Of a DNA stretch of 64,000 bases, positions 26,241 to 34,741 are shown in pieces. The first letter of the stretch is position 1. Each line of letters begins with the position of its first letter. Source of the DNA: Sporosarcina ureae (GTDB taxonomy: Bacteria; Bacillota; Bacilli; Bacillales_A; Planococcaceae). Location of the stretch: NCBI RefSeq assembly GCF_002082015.1, contig NZ_CP015109.1, forward strand, positions 1,386,001-1,450,000, written 5' to 3'. The notes under the pieces are model-generated. The model made no database searches and was not told the DNA's origin. It saw nothing but the letters and a program-made list of their open reading frames with translations. Position numbers and translations under genes: made by a program.

Positions 26241-26669
26241 CTAACCGATCACGTTCAATAGCATTAAGATTCGCTCCATATGCCGACAGCAACCAGACAC
26301 GACAAACGCGTGCATATTGGCTTGTGTGACATAGCAGACAATTTGTTTAACCTTCTGTTTTTTGGCGGACTGCGCAAAGTTATCCATTAAAATAACATCC
26401 ATATCTTCAAAAGTACCTTGAGATAATTTCGCTAATTTCTGCATAGAATAAACGAGATATACCGCAATATCAGCGACAGCCAAACCTTTCTCGGCATCTT
26501 TCAAAGAAAACAGATCTCAAGATCGCTACTCTACGTCTTCCGTGTTCCCTCACTGATCTCCATTACGTGAAAGACCAATAACATTTGCTTTTCCACTTAG
26601 CTATTTCAATAAATTATTACCAATATATCCACGAGCATCCGCAACAGCTACAACCAATTTCTCTTCTAT
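26241..26669 (-). pseudogene. NAD(P)H-binding/epimerase-like pseudogene, truncated
   Basis: One frame shows a Rossmann start (KLVVAVADARGYIGNNLLK), then [44 protein letters not shown] and [26 protein letters not shown]. This is the pattern of NAD(P)H-binding SDR-like proteins. Four in-frame stops interrupt it (after LLK, GDQ, DVE and RS), the expected start codon is ATA behind AGGAGAG, and homology ends after about 140 codons while relatives are much longer. The 87-residue ORF at 26241-26504 is only its middle part. Confidence 0.8.
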
Positions 26670-26768
26670 CCCCCTCTCTCCTACGTAAACAGTAAAATTA
26701 GCCTGTATACAGAATTTTTAAGCCTATCTAATACTAAATACTATTTTCAAGCAGCAGTCTTTGCTTTT

Positions 26769-26840
26769 TATAGTAAAAGTACTTATACTAAATAAGGACG
26801 GTGAAAACTGGATATGTTTTTTTAGTTTTCATTCTGTATA
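26769..26840 (+). promoter_or_regulatory. Candidate TetR operator and promoter region
   Basis: TATAGTAAA-AGTACT-TATACTAAA (26769-26792) is an imperfect palindrome with 7 of 9 arm matches around the symmetric AGTACT. A second inverted repeat, GAAAACT/AGTTTTC, spans about 26812-26840. Both lie within 95 bases of the TetR gene start and are likely autoregulatory sites. Confidence 0.45.
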
Positions 26841-26860
26841 TAAGGATAGGAGTACGATAA

Positions 26861-27421
26861 ATGAAGGCACGTATTATGAAAGCTTTCCTCGAAGAAGTTC
26901 ATGAGAAAAGTATGAAGTTCACCATGGATGATCTAGCCAAAAGACTAGGTATCAGTAAACGGACATTATACGAACATTTTTCTTCCAAAACAGAAATTTT
27001 AGATGCGTTGATTAACTCAACATTACAAGAGTTCGACGAAAAAACCAGTATAATTATGAAGGACGAGGAACTACATCTCGTAGATAAGATTAAGAAAGTC
27101 ATTACGGTCATACCGAAGTACAATGACTTTTATAACTGGCAAATACTTGATCAAATGAGAAAAACACATCCCGCACAATGGGAACGAGTACACGCTGCAC
27201 TTCATGAATGGGATGAACTCCGTGAATTAATTGAACAAGGAATTCATGAAGGGATCATTGCAGATCAAAACGTAGAGTTGCTTATGAAGTTGATTATAGA
27301 TGCAACGAACTCTACACTTGATCGAAAGTTTTTCTATGAAAATCGCATGACGGTTACCGAAGCATTGGATTCCATAGTAGATATCCTATTGTTCGGATTT
27401 ATTAAGAAAAGTGATGACTAA
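26861..27421 (+). CDS. TetR/AcrR family transcriptional regulator
   Basis: 186 residues. The N-terminal helix-turn-helix reads FTMDDLAKRLGISKRTLYEHFSSKTEILDALI, the standard TetR DNA-binding domain. The rest is an all-helical ligand-binding domain. ATG follows AGGAGTACGATAA. It leads an operon with a GNAT enzyme and a MATE pump, so it probably represses this operon until a toxic ligand binds. Candidate operators lie just upstream. Confidence 0.9.
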   Translation: MKARIMKAFLEEVHEKSMKFTMDDLAKRLGISKRTLYEHFSSKTEILDALINSTLQEFDEKTSIIMKDEELHLVDKIKKVITVIPKYNDFYNWQILDQMRKTHPAQWERVHAALHEWDELRELIEQGIHEGIIADQNVELLMKLIIDATNSTLDRKFFYENRMTVTEALDSIVDILLFGFIKKSDD

Positions 27422-27483
27422 ATAAACTAATAAAACAAAAGAAGTTTTACTGTTTTACAATAAGTTGAAAGCGAGATGGAATT

Positions 27484-27948
27484 ATGAGCCTCCACGCATG
27501 TGAGGTAACGAATGAAAATTGGCAGGATGTTGCCTATTTATCCGTACACGAAAACCAAAAGAACTTTATTGAAAGCAATTCATTTTCACTAGCACAATCT
27601 CAATTTGAACCAGAATGGAAGTCCATTGGATTATATGATGGAGAACAATTAGTCGGTTATGCGATGCACGGTCGTGAAGCGGATGGCAACGTATGGCTTG
27701 ATCGTTTTATGATAGATCAGCATCACCAAGGTAAAGGTTATGCTAGCAGATTTCTTAAACTTCTCCTTACGAGAATGGAAGAAAAGTATCAATGCGACAA
27801 GATTTTTTTAAGTATTTATCCAAGTAATAAAGCCGCACAGCATGTATATGAAAAGTTCGGTTTTAGGTTAAATGGTAAAATTGATGATGTGGGTGAATTC
27901 CCTTGTCTTATTATGGAACTTGATCTACAAAGGAGCCCTGTGCAATGA
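27484..27948 (+). CDS. GNAT acetyltransferase (spermine/spermidine-like)
   Basis: 154 residues. Motif A is WLDRFMIDQHHQGKGYASRFLKLLL (acetyl-CoA pyrophosphate loop QGKGYA), and NKAAQHVYEKFGFRLNGKIDD is motif B. N-terminal FIESNSFSLAQSQ resembles diamine/spermidine N-acetyltransferases (PaiA/BltD group). In Bacillus, BltD sits beside the Blt drug pump, a parallel to this GNAT-MATE pair. It overlaps the MATE gene by four bases. Substrate inferred only. Confidence 0.85.
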   Translation: MSLHACEVTNENWQDVAYLSVHENQKNFIESNSFSLAQSQFEPEWKSIGLYDGEQLVGYAMHGREADGNVWLDRFMIDQHHQGKGYASRFLKLLLTRMEEKYQCDKIFLSIYPSNKAAQHVYEKFGFRLNGKIDDVGEFPCLIMELDLQRSPVQ

Positions 27949-29291
27949 GTTCTTCTTCACCCAAATTCAATCAATTGGATACTGAGCCTGTAGGACGTAT
28001 CTTTTTACGTTATTTAATACCGTCAACTGTCGGTATGTTACTAATGGCCATCAATATTGTGGCAGATGGCATTATGGTCGGTAATCGATTGGGTGCAGAA
28101 GCATTAGCGGGAGTCGGAATTTCGGCTCCCGTTTATACTATCTTTTTTGCTATTTCTTTGTGGATTGGTATAGGCGCCGCTACGAAATACTCTATGGCGA
28201 TGGGTGCCAAAGATGTGCAAAAAGCTCGTTCGATTTTCACACATGCGATCCTCTCTATTTTCTTATTCACCACTATAATAGGCTTGACCGCCTTTATTTT
28301 TAGAGATCCGCTAGCGTATGCGTTAGGAGCGAATACGACCACTTTCCCTTATGTATCGCAATACTTATTTGTGATTTTACTGTTTGGTTTTATCTTTACT
28401 GTAGAAAACACATTTAGTATTTTCGTGCGCAATGATGGAGCGCCGAACCTTTCAATGGCCGGGTTAATTGTAACGTCCGTCGTGAACATCATCATGAATT
28501 ATGTGTTTTTATTCATTCTAGATTATGGCGTCGCCGGTGCTGCAAGTGCTACAATTATCGCTTCCTTTTTGGGCATGTTAGTACTGGTCGCCCACTTTTT
28601 TAAGAAAAACAATAACTTAAAACTAATTCGCTTACGATTCAATAGAAAGCTATTCCTAGCTATTCTATTCATTGGTTTTCCGAGCTTCCTTTCCGAGTTG
28701 GGAATCTCTTTTTTTACTATTACGCACAATATTGCATTCGAACGGATGGCTGGTACGGAAGGCGTTGCGGCGTTCTCTATTTTGAACTATGTGCACAGTG
28801 TTATGCTGATGCTATTCCTAGGAATGGGCGGCGCGATTCAGCCGCTGATCAGTTATTATCAAGGCTCTGGTAATCGAGCACGGATGAAGGAAACTGTAAA
28901 AAAGGCCACTCTTACTGCCGTGATCGCGGGCGCTGTGTTTTTCCTTGTCGGCCAATTCGCAGCAGATCCTATCGTTTCGATTTTCGGTGACTTCCCGCAA
29001 GCCGTTAGAGATTTGGCTACTACTGGAATTAACCTGTTCTTCTTCGCTTATTTGTTCACAGGTACGAACTTTGTCATGATGACCTATTATCAGTCTGTCG
29101 GCAATGTACGGATGGCTACTTGGATCACCGCGTCACGTGAAATCATCGTCATGTTAATTTTCCTAATGATTTTACCACGCATTTTCGGATTAAATGGTAT
29201 TTGGTTGTCCATTCCTGCTTCTGAGCTTGTCGTATTTATTAGTGTGTATTTATATCAAAGGAACGCTACTCGACATTCGTTCATCCACTAA
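27945..29291 (+). CDS. MATE family efflux transporter
   Basis: 448 residues with twelve predicted helices in two related halves. The start LDTEPVGRIFLRYLIPSTVGMLLMAINIVADGIMVGNRLGAEALAGVG is diagnostic of MATE antiporters. These export cationic drugs or polyamine-like compounds using Na+ or H+. ATGA overlap with the GNAT gene indicates translational coupling. Controlled presumably by the TetR gene at the head of the operon. Confidence 0.92.
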   Translation: MSSSSPKFNQLDTEPVGRIFLRYLIPSTVGMLLMAINIVADGIMVGNRLGAEALAGVGISAPVYTIFFAISLWIGIGAATKYSMAMGAKDVQKARSIFTHAILSIFLFTTIIGLTAFIFRDPLAYALGANTTTFPYVSQYLFVILLFGFIFTVENTFSIFVRNDGAPNLSMAGLIVTSVVNIIMNYVFLFILDYGVAGAASATIIASFLGMLVLVAHFFKKNNNLKLIRLRFNRKLFLAILFIGFPSFLSELGISFFTITHNIAFERMAGTEGVAAFSILNYVHSVMLMLFLGMGGAIQPLISYYQGSGNRARMKETVKKATLTAVIAGAVFFLVGQFAADPIVSIFGDFPQAVRDLATTGINLFFFAYLFTGTNFVMMTYYQSVGNVRMATWITASREIIVMLIFLMILPRIFGLNGIWLSIPASELVVFISVYLYQRNATRHSFIH

Positions 29292-29301
29292 ACATTGATC
29301 T

Positions 29302-29375
29302 ATAGAACGGGACGGTAAGACCGACATTCCAAGCGGTGCGTTCCGTAGAATTAGTGTCATTCCGTGTTCTAGTGG
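29302..29375 (+). other. Structured intergenic element after the MATE gene
   Basis: TAGAAC-GGG-ACGG near 29302 can pair with CCGTGTTCTA near 29364-29373 (ten pairs with a three-base bulge). The enclosed 50 bases contain ACCG/CGGT. No T-run follows. It may be a terminator without U-tail or a structured RNA. I recognise no class. Confidence 0.35.
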
Positions 29376-29443
29376 CAGTGTAACATTATTTTTGTTCATT
29401 TCATAAATAAGCGTGATATACTGAAAGAGCAACTGAATATCGT

Positions 29444-29612
29444 GTTAGAGATAGGTGCGTTTATTTTTCTTAAACGCTTAAAAGGGAAATCGGTGAAAAA
29501 CCGATGCTGTCCCGCAACTGTGAGTTGGAGTATAATTCGTTACCACTGTTTTACCGCAAGGGAAATGGGAAGGTGGATTATACGATGAAGACGAGCCAGG
29601 AGACCTGCCTAG
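29444..29612 (+). ncRNA. Cobalamin riboswitch
   Basis: Conserved blocks appear in order: AAAGGGAA, CGGTGAAAAACCG, GCTGTCCCGCAACTGTGAG, and after a variable arm GCCAGGAGACCTGCC (the B12 box). A short P1 can form from TAGG at the 5' end and CCTA after the B12 box. Adenosylcobalamin-type ligand binding should repress the downstream expression platform. No B12 transport or synthesis gene follows. Confidence 0.93.
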
Positions 29613-29620
29613 ATCAGTAC

Positions 29621-29650
29621 ACACCAATACCCTACGCGGATAGGAGGTGT
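29621..29650 (+). promoter_or_regulatory. Hairpin sequestering a Shine-Dalgarno site
   Basis: ACACC (29621-29625) pairs with GGTGT (29646-29650) and CCTA (29631-29634) with TAGG (29641-29644), loop CGCGGA. The right arm contains TAGGAGGTGT, the ribosome binding site of the GTG ORF at 29654. This looks like a translational expression platform of the cobalamin riboswitch. Confidence 0.6.
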
Positions 29651-29653
29651 CAA

Positions 29654-29800
29654 GTGCGGCTTATGAAAAATCATACACAAGCCGACGTACGAAAAAACGG
29701 AATCAGGACATTCATTAGGTGGCTTCGATACAGTTTCTATCGATCCAACGTAGATGTATTTCCTGCCGAACCGTTTACTTCGTCATGGCTTCCCACTTAA
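29654..29800 (+). CDS. Small ORF under cobalamin riboswitch, 48 residues
   Basis: GTG start six bases after GGAGG; the ORF runs 48 codons and stops with TAA at the foot of the terminator stem. The product is basic in its first half (MKNHTQADVRKNGIRTFIRWLRYSFYR is split by no gap) and ends VFPAEPFTSSWLPT. No signal peptide or membrane helix. No family recognised. It may be a leader peptide whose translation affects the terminator, a small functional protein, or the remnant of a lost B12 gene. Position exactly between riboswitch and terminator is the main support. Confidence 0.45.
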   Translation: MRLMKNHTQADVRKNGIRTFIRWLRYSFYRSNVDVFPAEPFTSSWLPT

Positions 29801-29838
29801 CATCCTTCCAAGCATTTACCGGACGGATGTTTTTTTAT
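29797..29838 (+). terminator. Terminator downstream of the riboswitch ORF
   Basis: AACATCC-T-TCC pairs with GGA-C-GGATGTT (one mismatch), loop about 11 bases, followed by TTTTTT. The ORF stop overlaps its left foot. Confidence 0.85.
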
Positions 29839-29877
29839 GTCAACGAACCAATACACACACGATGAGGAGAATGATTC

Positions 29878-30099
29878 ATGCACAATCAAACAATTGATGA
29901 CTTTACAAACTTACTAAAAGATACACTGATGTCGGACCGAGTGAGCACTCACTCCACCCCTCTCTCTTTACTAGTAAAAGATATAAAAAAACAGATTTTC
30001 GAAGATCAGGCGAATAGCACTGCAGAAAAAATTGTGCAACTAGCTAATTTGGATAAAGCATATCAAATTGTGGTTACTGAATTGGTAGGTAGTAACTAG
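29878..30099 (+). CDS. Hypothetical protein, 73 residues
   Basis: ATG with GAGGAG nine bases upstream. The product is soluble and helical (TIDDFTNLLKDTLMSDRV, then DIKKQIFEDQANSTAEKIVQLANLDKAYQIVVTELVG). No family recognised. It follows the riboswitch terminator, so it could be reached by readthrough and thus be B12-controlled, or have its own promoter. A bidirectional terminator follows at once. Confidence 0.6.
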   Translation: MHNQTIDDFTNLLKDTLMSDRVSTHSTPLSLLVKDIKKQIFEDQANSTAEKIVQLANLDKAYQIVVTELVGSN

Positions 30100-30104
30100 A
30101 TCGC

Positions 30105-30142
30105 AATAAAACACCCCTGACCTTAATGTGTCAGGGGCGTTA
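30105..30142. terminator. Bidirectional terminator
   Basis: ACACCCCTGAC (30111-30121) pairs with GTCAGGGGCGT (30130-30140). On the reverse strand TTTTATT follows, so it mainly ends the bceB-like gene. Confidence 0.85.
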
Positions 30143-30147
30143 CTATG

Positions 30148-32091
30148 TTATAAAGAATCTTTAATCACACGCTTGTAATTCAATACGGAAAGTAAGCCAA
30201 ATATAGAATATAGTGCCGTATAGATGAACATCACAATAATCGTGGGCGCCAGCATTTCAGTACCGAATAAGAACCAGCCAGATTTCACCGCGAAATAGCT
30301 GTGGAAGAGACCAACGACTAACGGAATACCGAAATTAAATAGCTGCTTTCGTTGAACCCCTTTTAGCAAATCTGTTTGTGTATAGCCCAGTTTACGAAGA
30401 ATAGTGTAGTTCGATTTTTCATCTTCACTTTCGTCCATTTGTTTAAAGTATAAGATGCAGCCAGAAGTGACAAGGAAAGCAAGGCCGAGGAATCCTACAA
30501 TAAACATCATCATACCTGCGCCTTGCATTTGTTTTGTTCTTTCCTCAAACTTCGATTCATGTCCTGCCCAGTCGTTTATTCCCAACACATTAAATATATC
30601 ATTCGCTTTTTCTAGATCGTCTTCATTCTCGATATCCACTCCATGATACTTAGTGAATTCCGATGTTATGGAAGGATCTTTATCTTCATTCATTTTCCTA
30701 AATACTTGAACATCTACTACCGCGACGACAAAAGCATAGGTCACACGCGTCGGAAGAACGGCTACCTTTTCTGTCCCTTTTAGTGTCAGATCATATATAT
30801 GTTCTGTGCCTCGAAATACGACTTGCTGATTCGCTTGGAATTTCATGAAGTTTTGCGTCAAACTATCGGAGTTGACGAAGAGCACTTCCTTTTCTGCTAC
30901 GTCTATCTCCGACAATCCCTCATCACTAATGACAATCATTTCTGTTTCGGTATAACTCACATCTTGACTATCCCCACCCGGAATAGATAGAACTCTCGAT
31001 AAATCAACAGGTGTAGTCAATAGATCAATAGCTGTCTCTGTATAGGCAATGCTTTCACTTTCAAGTGCCTGTGTAAATTCCATTGCACGTGTAGTATCAG
31101 GAATAGTAAAGTCGGCCGGAATAGTTCGCTCTACTGACTTCTCTACTGAGTAGTATGATATATAACTTAACGACAGTAACGCTATGGATAGCGCAGATAA
31201 TGAAGTAATAATCATTAATAAAAATGAATTCGATTTCATTCGAAACATAATTGAAGAGAGAGACAGCACGTCGTTAACGTTCAGATATCCTCCTTTACGT
31301 TTACGAATCAAGTTAAAGATAAAGCTAACGGAGCCTTTATAGAACAAATATGTTCCCATGACGACAGAAGCTAGTATGATAATCATCACCAGAAATAGCT
31401 GATCGCCTAGGAACACACTACTAAATAATCGGGATGATAAATAATAGCCGAATACAATGAGTAGAATACCGAACACACCGACAACCGCCTGGAATATTGT
31501 CATCTTTTTGACCCGCTGTTGCGTCACAGTTGTTACACGGAACAAAGATAATATACTTTGCCGTTTAATGAATAGCGCATTCATGATCAAAATTAATACA
31601 AAGATTGCCGCAAATACAATCAGTGTCCGAACCAAAGCTTCTGATGAGAAACGTAAAGTTGCAATATCCGTTACACCAGTGACCTTAAATAGAATAAGCA
31701 TGAGTAATCGTGACATCGAAAATCCTAAGAGTATCCCTATAACGAGAGAGCCGATATATAACACGAAATTCTCTACACTTAAAATACGGAAAACGGTTCC
31801 TTTCGTCATCCCGATCAATTGGAATAATCCTATCTCCTTACTGCGTCGTTTAATGAATAGATTGTTAGCATATAGCAAGAATACAGACACGATCACAATT
31901 AGAAAAACTGAACCTGTTTTAATAGCTGCAGCACCTTTCACTCCTCCTGTTGCATCGTCCAATGCTGGATCGAATTGCAGCGTGACAAATGAAAAATACA
32001 AACCTACGCTAAAAACCAAAGCAAAGATATACACATAATAATGCTTGATATTTTTCTTGATATTGCGGAAAATCAGCTGATTAAGCGTCAT
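30148..32091 (-). CDS. bceB: BceB-type ABC transporter permease
   Basis: 647 residues. FtsX-like permease with ten membrane helices and, between helices 7 and 8, an extracellular domain of about 200 residues (from [16 protein letters not shown] to the stretch before [19 protein letters not shown]). That layout defines BceB-type permeases, which sense and remove peptide antibiotics such as bacitracin from lipid carriers. The start at 32091 follows GGGTGGTGT and lies within the end of the ATPase gene (11-base overlap). Drug specificity cannot be read from sequence. Confidence 0.92.
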   Translation of the reverse strand: MTLNQLIFRNIKKNIKHYYVYIFALVFSVGLYFSFVTLQFDPALDDATGGVKGAAAIKTGSVFLIVIVSVFLLYANNLFIKRRSKEIGLFQLIGMTKGTVFRILSVENFVLYIGSLVIGILLGFSMSRLLMLILFKVTGVTDIATLRFSSEALVRTLIVFAAIFVLILIMNALFIKRQSILSLFRVTTVTQQRVKKMTIFQAVVGVFGILLIVFGYYLSSRLFSSVFLGDQLFLVMIIILASVVMGTYLFYKGSVSFIFNLIRKRKGGYLNVNDVLSLSSIMFRMKSNSFLLMIITSLSALSIALLSLSYISYYSVEKSVERTIPADFTIPDTTRAMEFTQALESESIAYTETAIDLLTTPVDLSRVLSIPGGDSQDVSYTETEMIVISDEGLSEIDVAEKEVLFVNSDSLTQNFMKFQANQQVVFRGTEHIYDLTLKGTEKVAVLPTRVTYAFVVAVVDVQVFRKMNEDKDPSITSEFTKYHGVDIENEDDLEKANDIFNVLGINDWAGHESKFEERTKQMQGAGMMMFIVGFLGLAFLVTSGCILYFKQMDESEDEKSNYTILRKLGYTQTDLLKGVQRKQLFNFGIPLVVGLFHSYFAVKSGWFLFGTEMLAPTIIVMFIYTALYSIFGLLSVLNYKRVIKDSL

Positions 32092-32842
32092 GTTGCACAC
32101 CACCCAACACACCTTGCGTTTTGATGATGTCATTAAAAAATTCGTTACGCGTTTGGTCTCCTTTATTCAGTTGCGTGTAGATTTGTCCATCTTTGATGAA
32201 CACTACACGCTCACTAAAACTTGCGGCGAGAGGATCATGAGTAACCATGACGATAGAAGCATTTCTCTTCATATTGAGATCACTTAGTTTGTTCAACAAA
32301 TCGGATGCTGCTTTTGAGTCAAGAGCGCCTGTTGGTTCATCCGCAAAAATGATGCTCGGATCATGGATAAATGCTCGTGCGGCAGACGTTCTTTGCTTTT
32401 GACCACCTGAAATTTCATTTGGATATTTAGTAGCAATTTCGGAAATACCCAATTCCTCCGCCACTGCAAGGAATTTTTCATTGGCTAGTTTTCTTGATAC
32501 TTTCTGCACCGATAGTGGAAGCAGTATGTTTTCTTTTACTGTTAACGTATCGAGTAGGTTATAGTCCTGAAAGATGAAGCCCAAATGACGTTTTCGGAAT
32601 TCCGCCATTTGCTTTTCTTTCATATCGTTGAGGTTCTGCCCTTCTATACTGATCGTTCCCTGGCTAACGCGATCAATGGATGAAAGGACGTTCAGGAGAG
32701 TTGTTTTCCCCGATCCCGATGCCCCCATAATGCTGACGAATTCACCTTTTTGTACTTCAAGGTCCAACGCGCGTAACACTTCCTGTTTATTGAATTTATT
32801 GCCGTATGTTTTATAGATTTTCGTTGCTTGTAAAATTACCAT
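32081..32842 (-). CDS. bceA: BceA-type ABC transporter ATPase
   Basis: 253 residues. Walker [11 protein letters not shown]-loop [10 protein letters not shown], signature [14 protein letters not shown] (unusual T where V is common), Walker [13 protein letters not shown], switch VTHD. Length and sequence fit MacB/LolD-like ATPases that drive BceB. Start at 32842 chosen for AAGGAG eight bases upstream. Expressed from a region directly downstream of the histidine kinase terminator, where a response-regulator-dependent promoter is expected. Confidence 0.93.
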   Translation of the reverse strand: MVILQATKIYKTYGNKFNKQEVLRALDLEVQKGEFVSIMGASGSGKTTLLNVLSSIDRVSQGTISIEGQNLNDMKEKQMAEFRKRHLGFIFQDYNLLDTLTVKENILLPLSVQKVSRKLANEKFLAVAEELGISEIATKYPNEISGGQKQRTSAARAFIHDPSIIFADEPTGALDSKAASDLLNKLSDLNMKRNASIVMVTHDPLAASFSERVVFIKDGQIYTQLNKGDQTRNEFFNDIIKTQGVLGGVQHDA

Positions 32843-32914
32843 ATCCATCACTCCTTGTGTATTCTATCTTAATCAATGTACAAATTTTTCTCCTGTCTTT
32901 GATATGACAATTAG

Positions 32915-32947
32915 AAAAAGCATGTGACGATACTGTCACATGCTTTT
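32915..32947 (-). terminator. Terminator of bceRS; possible regulator box
   Basis: Perfect 13-bp stem AAAAGCATGTGAC/GTCACATGCTTTT, loop GATACT, followed on the reverse strand by TTTTTC. The arms also make TGACA-N4-CGTCA, close to the TnACA-N4-TGTAA type box bound by BceR-like regulators ahead of bceA. Confidence 0.75.
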
Positions 32948-33950
32948 ACATACGCGCTATACGTATCATTTCGTTTTCTTTTGCAAAGATCAAAGAGAAC
33001 CGCGTACCTTTTCCTACTGTTGACTCTACTTTAATTGTAATCAAGAGAGATTCTGCTACTTGTTTTGCTAAGTACAGCCCCATTCCTGTAGCCGCATGAT
33101 TTTGATGGTTTGCTGTTCCAGTGAAGCCTTTATCGAAAATACGAGATACGTCTCTTGGCGCAATGCCCTGCCCAAAATCTTCAATCGATAACGTGGTGAT
33201 GCCGTTCTGGCTAGTACACCGAATACGTATGTCCGAATCCTCACTGTATTTCACTGCATTCGTCAGTAATTGTCTACTAATGAAGCCAAGCCATTTGGCA
33301 TCGGTCAGTACGTCTATTGTTTCCAATGATACATCAAAACCGATTCGTTTTTGCATACACCATTGCTTTAATGATTTTATCTCCTGAAATAGCAACTTCT
33401 GTACATCGACTTTTTCGATATACAAATCATTCTGGATGAATGGAATACGCTTTTGATGAAGTTGCTGATCCAGTAGCAAATGAATGCGAAGCCACTCATA
33501 CATCAACTGTGAACGAAGCGCAGGATCTTCCGTACGTTCGATCATTAATTGCAACGTCGTCAAGGGCGTTTTCACTTCATGTATCCAATTCAATATGTCA
33601 TCTTTTTCTTGCTCTAGATCGGTTTGCAATTTATCCAACTGGTTTTTATACACTTGAATTTGTTCGGAAATTTTTTCGTGAGTAATTGTTTCAAAAGGAC
33701 TGTTAGCTTCAGGTATTGTAGTCAGATCGAATGATGGCTCTACTGAATGGATGTGTTTATAGTATTTTGTTTCTTTTCCATAACGTGCAACGATAAATAG
33801 AACGAAAGATAAAACGGAAATGAATGCTATATAGACAGTAGACGTAAATGGAACGCTCGTGTCTAAATAGCCCATTGCTAGAACGAGTAGTTGCAAGAAG
33901 AGGAAGAACAGTATCCAACTCACACGTTCTTTTAGAAATATTCGTATCAT
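32946..33950 (-). CDS. bceS: BceS-type sensor histidine kinase
   Basis: 334 residues. Two N-terminal membrane helices (about 12-29 and 37-55) with only a few residues outside: an intramembrane-sensing kinase. Phospho-acceptor H lies in LNWIHEVKTPLTTL; the ATPase domain has the N box RQLLTNAVKYS, D box SIEDFGQGI and G box ATGMGLYLAKQ. It is activated through the BceAB transporter rather than by drug directly. It overlaps the response regulator gene by four bases. Confidence 0.92.
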   Translation of the reverse strand: MIRIFLKERVSWILFFLFLQLLVLAMGYLDTSVPFTSTVYIAFISVLSFVLFIVARYGKETKYYKHIHSVEPSFDLTTIPEANSPFETITHEKISEQIQVYKNQLDKLQTDLEQEKDDILNWIHEVKTPLTTLQLMIERTEDPALRSQLMYEWLRIHLLLDQQLHQKRIPFIQNDLYIEKVDVQKLLFQEIKSLKQWCMQKRIGFDVSLETIDVLTDAKWLGFISRQLLTNAVKYSEDSDIRIRCTSQNGITTLSIEDFGQGIAPRDVSRIFDKGFTGTANHQNHAATGMGLYLAKQVAESLLITIKVESTVGKGTRFSLIFAKENEMIRIARM

Positions 33951-34636
33951 AATTGCTTTTCCTTTGCCATATACCCTTGCCCCACTTTTGTTTCGATCAC
34001 ATCTACCAAGCCAATCTCCGCGATCCGTTTACGTAAACGGTTGACGTTAACCGTCAGCGTATTATCACTAACAAAACGTTCATCATCCCAAAGACTTGTG
34101 ATGATTTCTTCCCTTGATACGATTTCATTCTTTCTTTTTATTAATATTTTTAGAATGTATATTTCATTTTTCGTCAACTCAATAGTCCCGTTCTCATTAG
34201 TGAGCGTACCTTTCACAAAATCCACAGCGGCATCACACCACGTTTTCACTTCTAAAGTCTGATCGATACTATAGTTATACACACGGCGTAATATTGCTTG
34301 AATCTTTGCGATCAATACGTCAAAGTGAAACGGCTTTTGAACGAAATCATCAGCTCCGAGTTGCATCGACATCACTATATCAGTCGGATGATCCCGTGAA
34401 GATAGAAAAATAATTGGGACATTCGAATGCGTTCGAATCATCCGGCACCAATGGAATCCATCGAACTTTGGTAATTGAATATCGATTATTACAAGATCCG
34501 GTTTGATTTCCGTGAATTCTTGCAGTACGTTTCCAAAATCTCGGATCCCCTCCACTGAGTAAGACCATTGCGTTAAACGTTCTTTTATTTCCTCAAATAA
34601 TGTTTGATCATCTTCGATTAGCATAATTGTAAACAC
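33947..34636 (-). CDS. bceR: BceR-type OmpR-family response regulator
   Basis: About 229 residues. The receiver domain begins TIMLIEDDQTLFEE, has the phosphorylated aspartate in DLVIIDIQLPKFDGFH and the lysine in QKPFHFD. The C-terminal winged helix contains SDNTLTVNVNRLRKRI and VGQGYMAKE. It should activate bceAB. The start is uncertain: a GTG at 34636 with GGTGAG upstream looks better than the ATG at 34660. Confidence 0.9.
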   Translation of the reverse strand: MFTIMLIEDDQTLFEEIKERLTQWSYSVEGIRDFGNVLQEFTEIKPDLVIIDIQLPKFDGFHWCRMIRTHSNVPIIFLSSRDHPTDIVMSMQLGADDFVQKPFHFDVLIAKIQAILRRVYNYSIDQTLEVKTWCDAAVDFVKGTLTNENGTIELTKNEIYILKILIKRKNEIVSREEIITSLWDDERFVSDNTLTVNVNRLRKRIAEIGLVDVIETKVGQGYMAKEKQL

Positions 34637-34741
34637 TGAACTCACCACACTTTTCTTCATTGCTATTAGTTTATCCTATATACGGTCAGAATCAAAACAG
34701 CGTACAAGTGAAAGTACATCACTTGTACGCTGTCTTAATTT

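Noticed and set aside
26241-26504. 87-residue ORF as an independent gene
   Set aside because: It is the middle of a longer decayed frame that continues upstream through four stops.
29504-29800. 98-codon ORF across the cobalamin riboswitch
   Set aside because: Its first half is the riboswitch itself. Only the part from GTG 29654, with its own ribosome binding site, is kept as a candidate.
31457-32038. 193-codon forward ORF inside the bceB-type gene
   Set aside because: Antisense to a well-supported permease; Thr/Asn/Ile-rich shadow translation.
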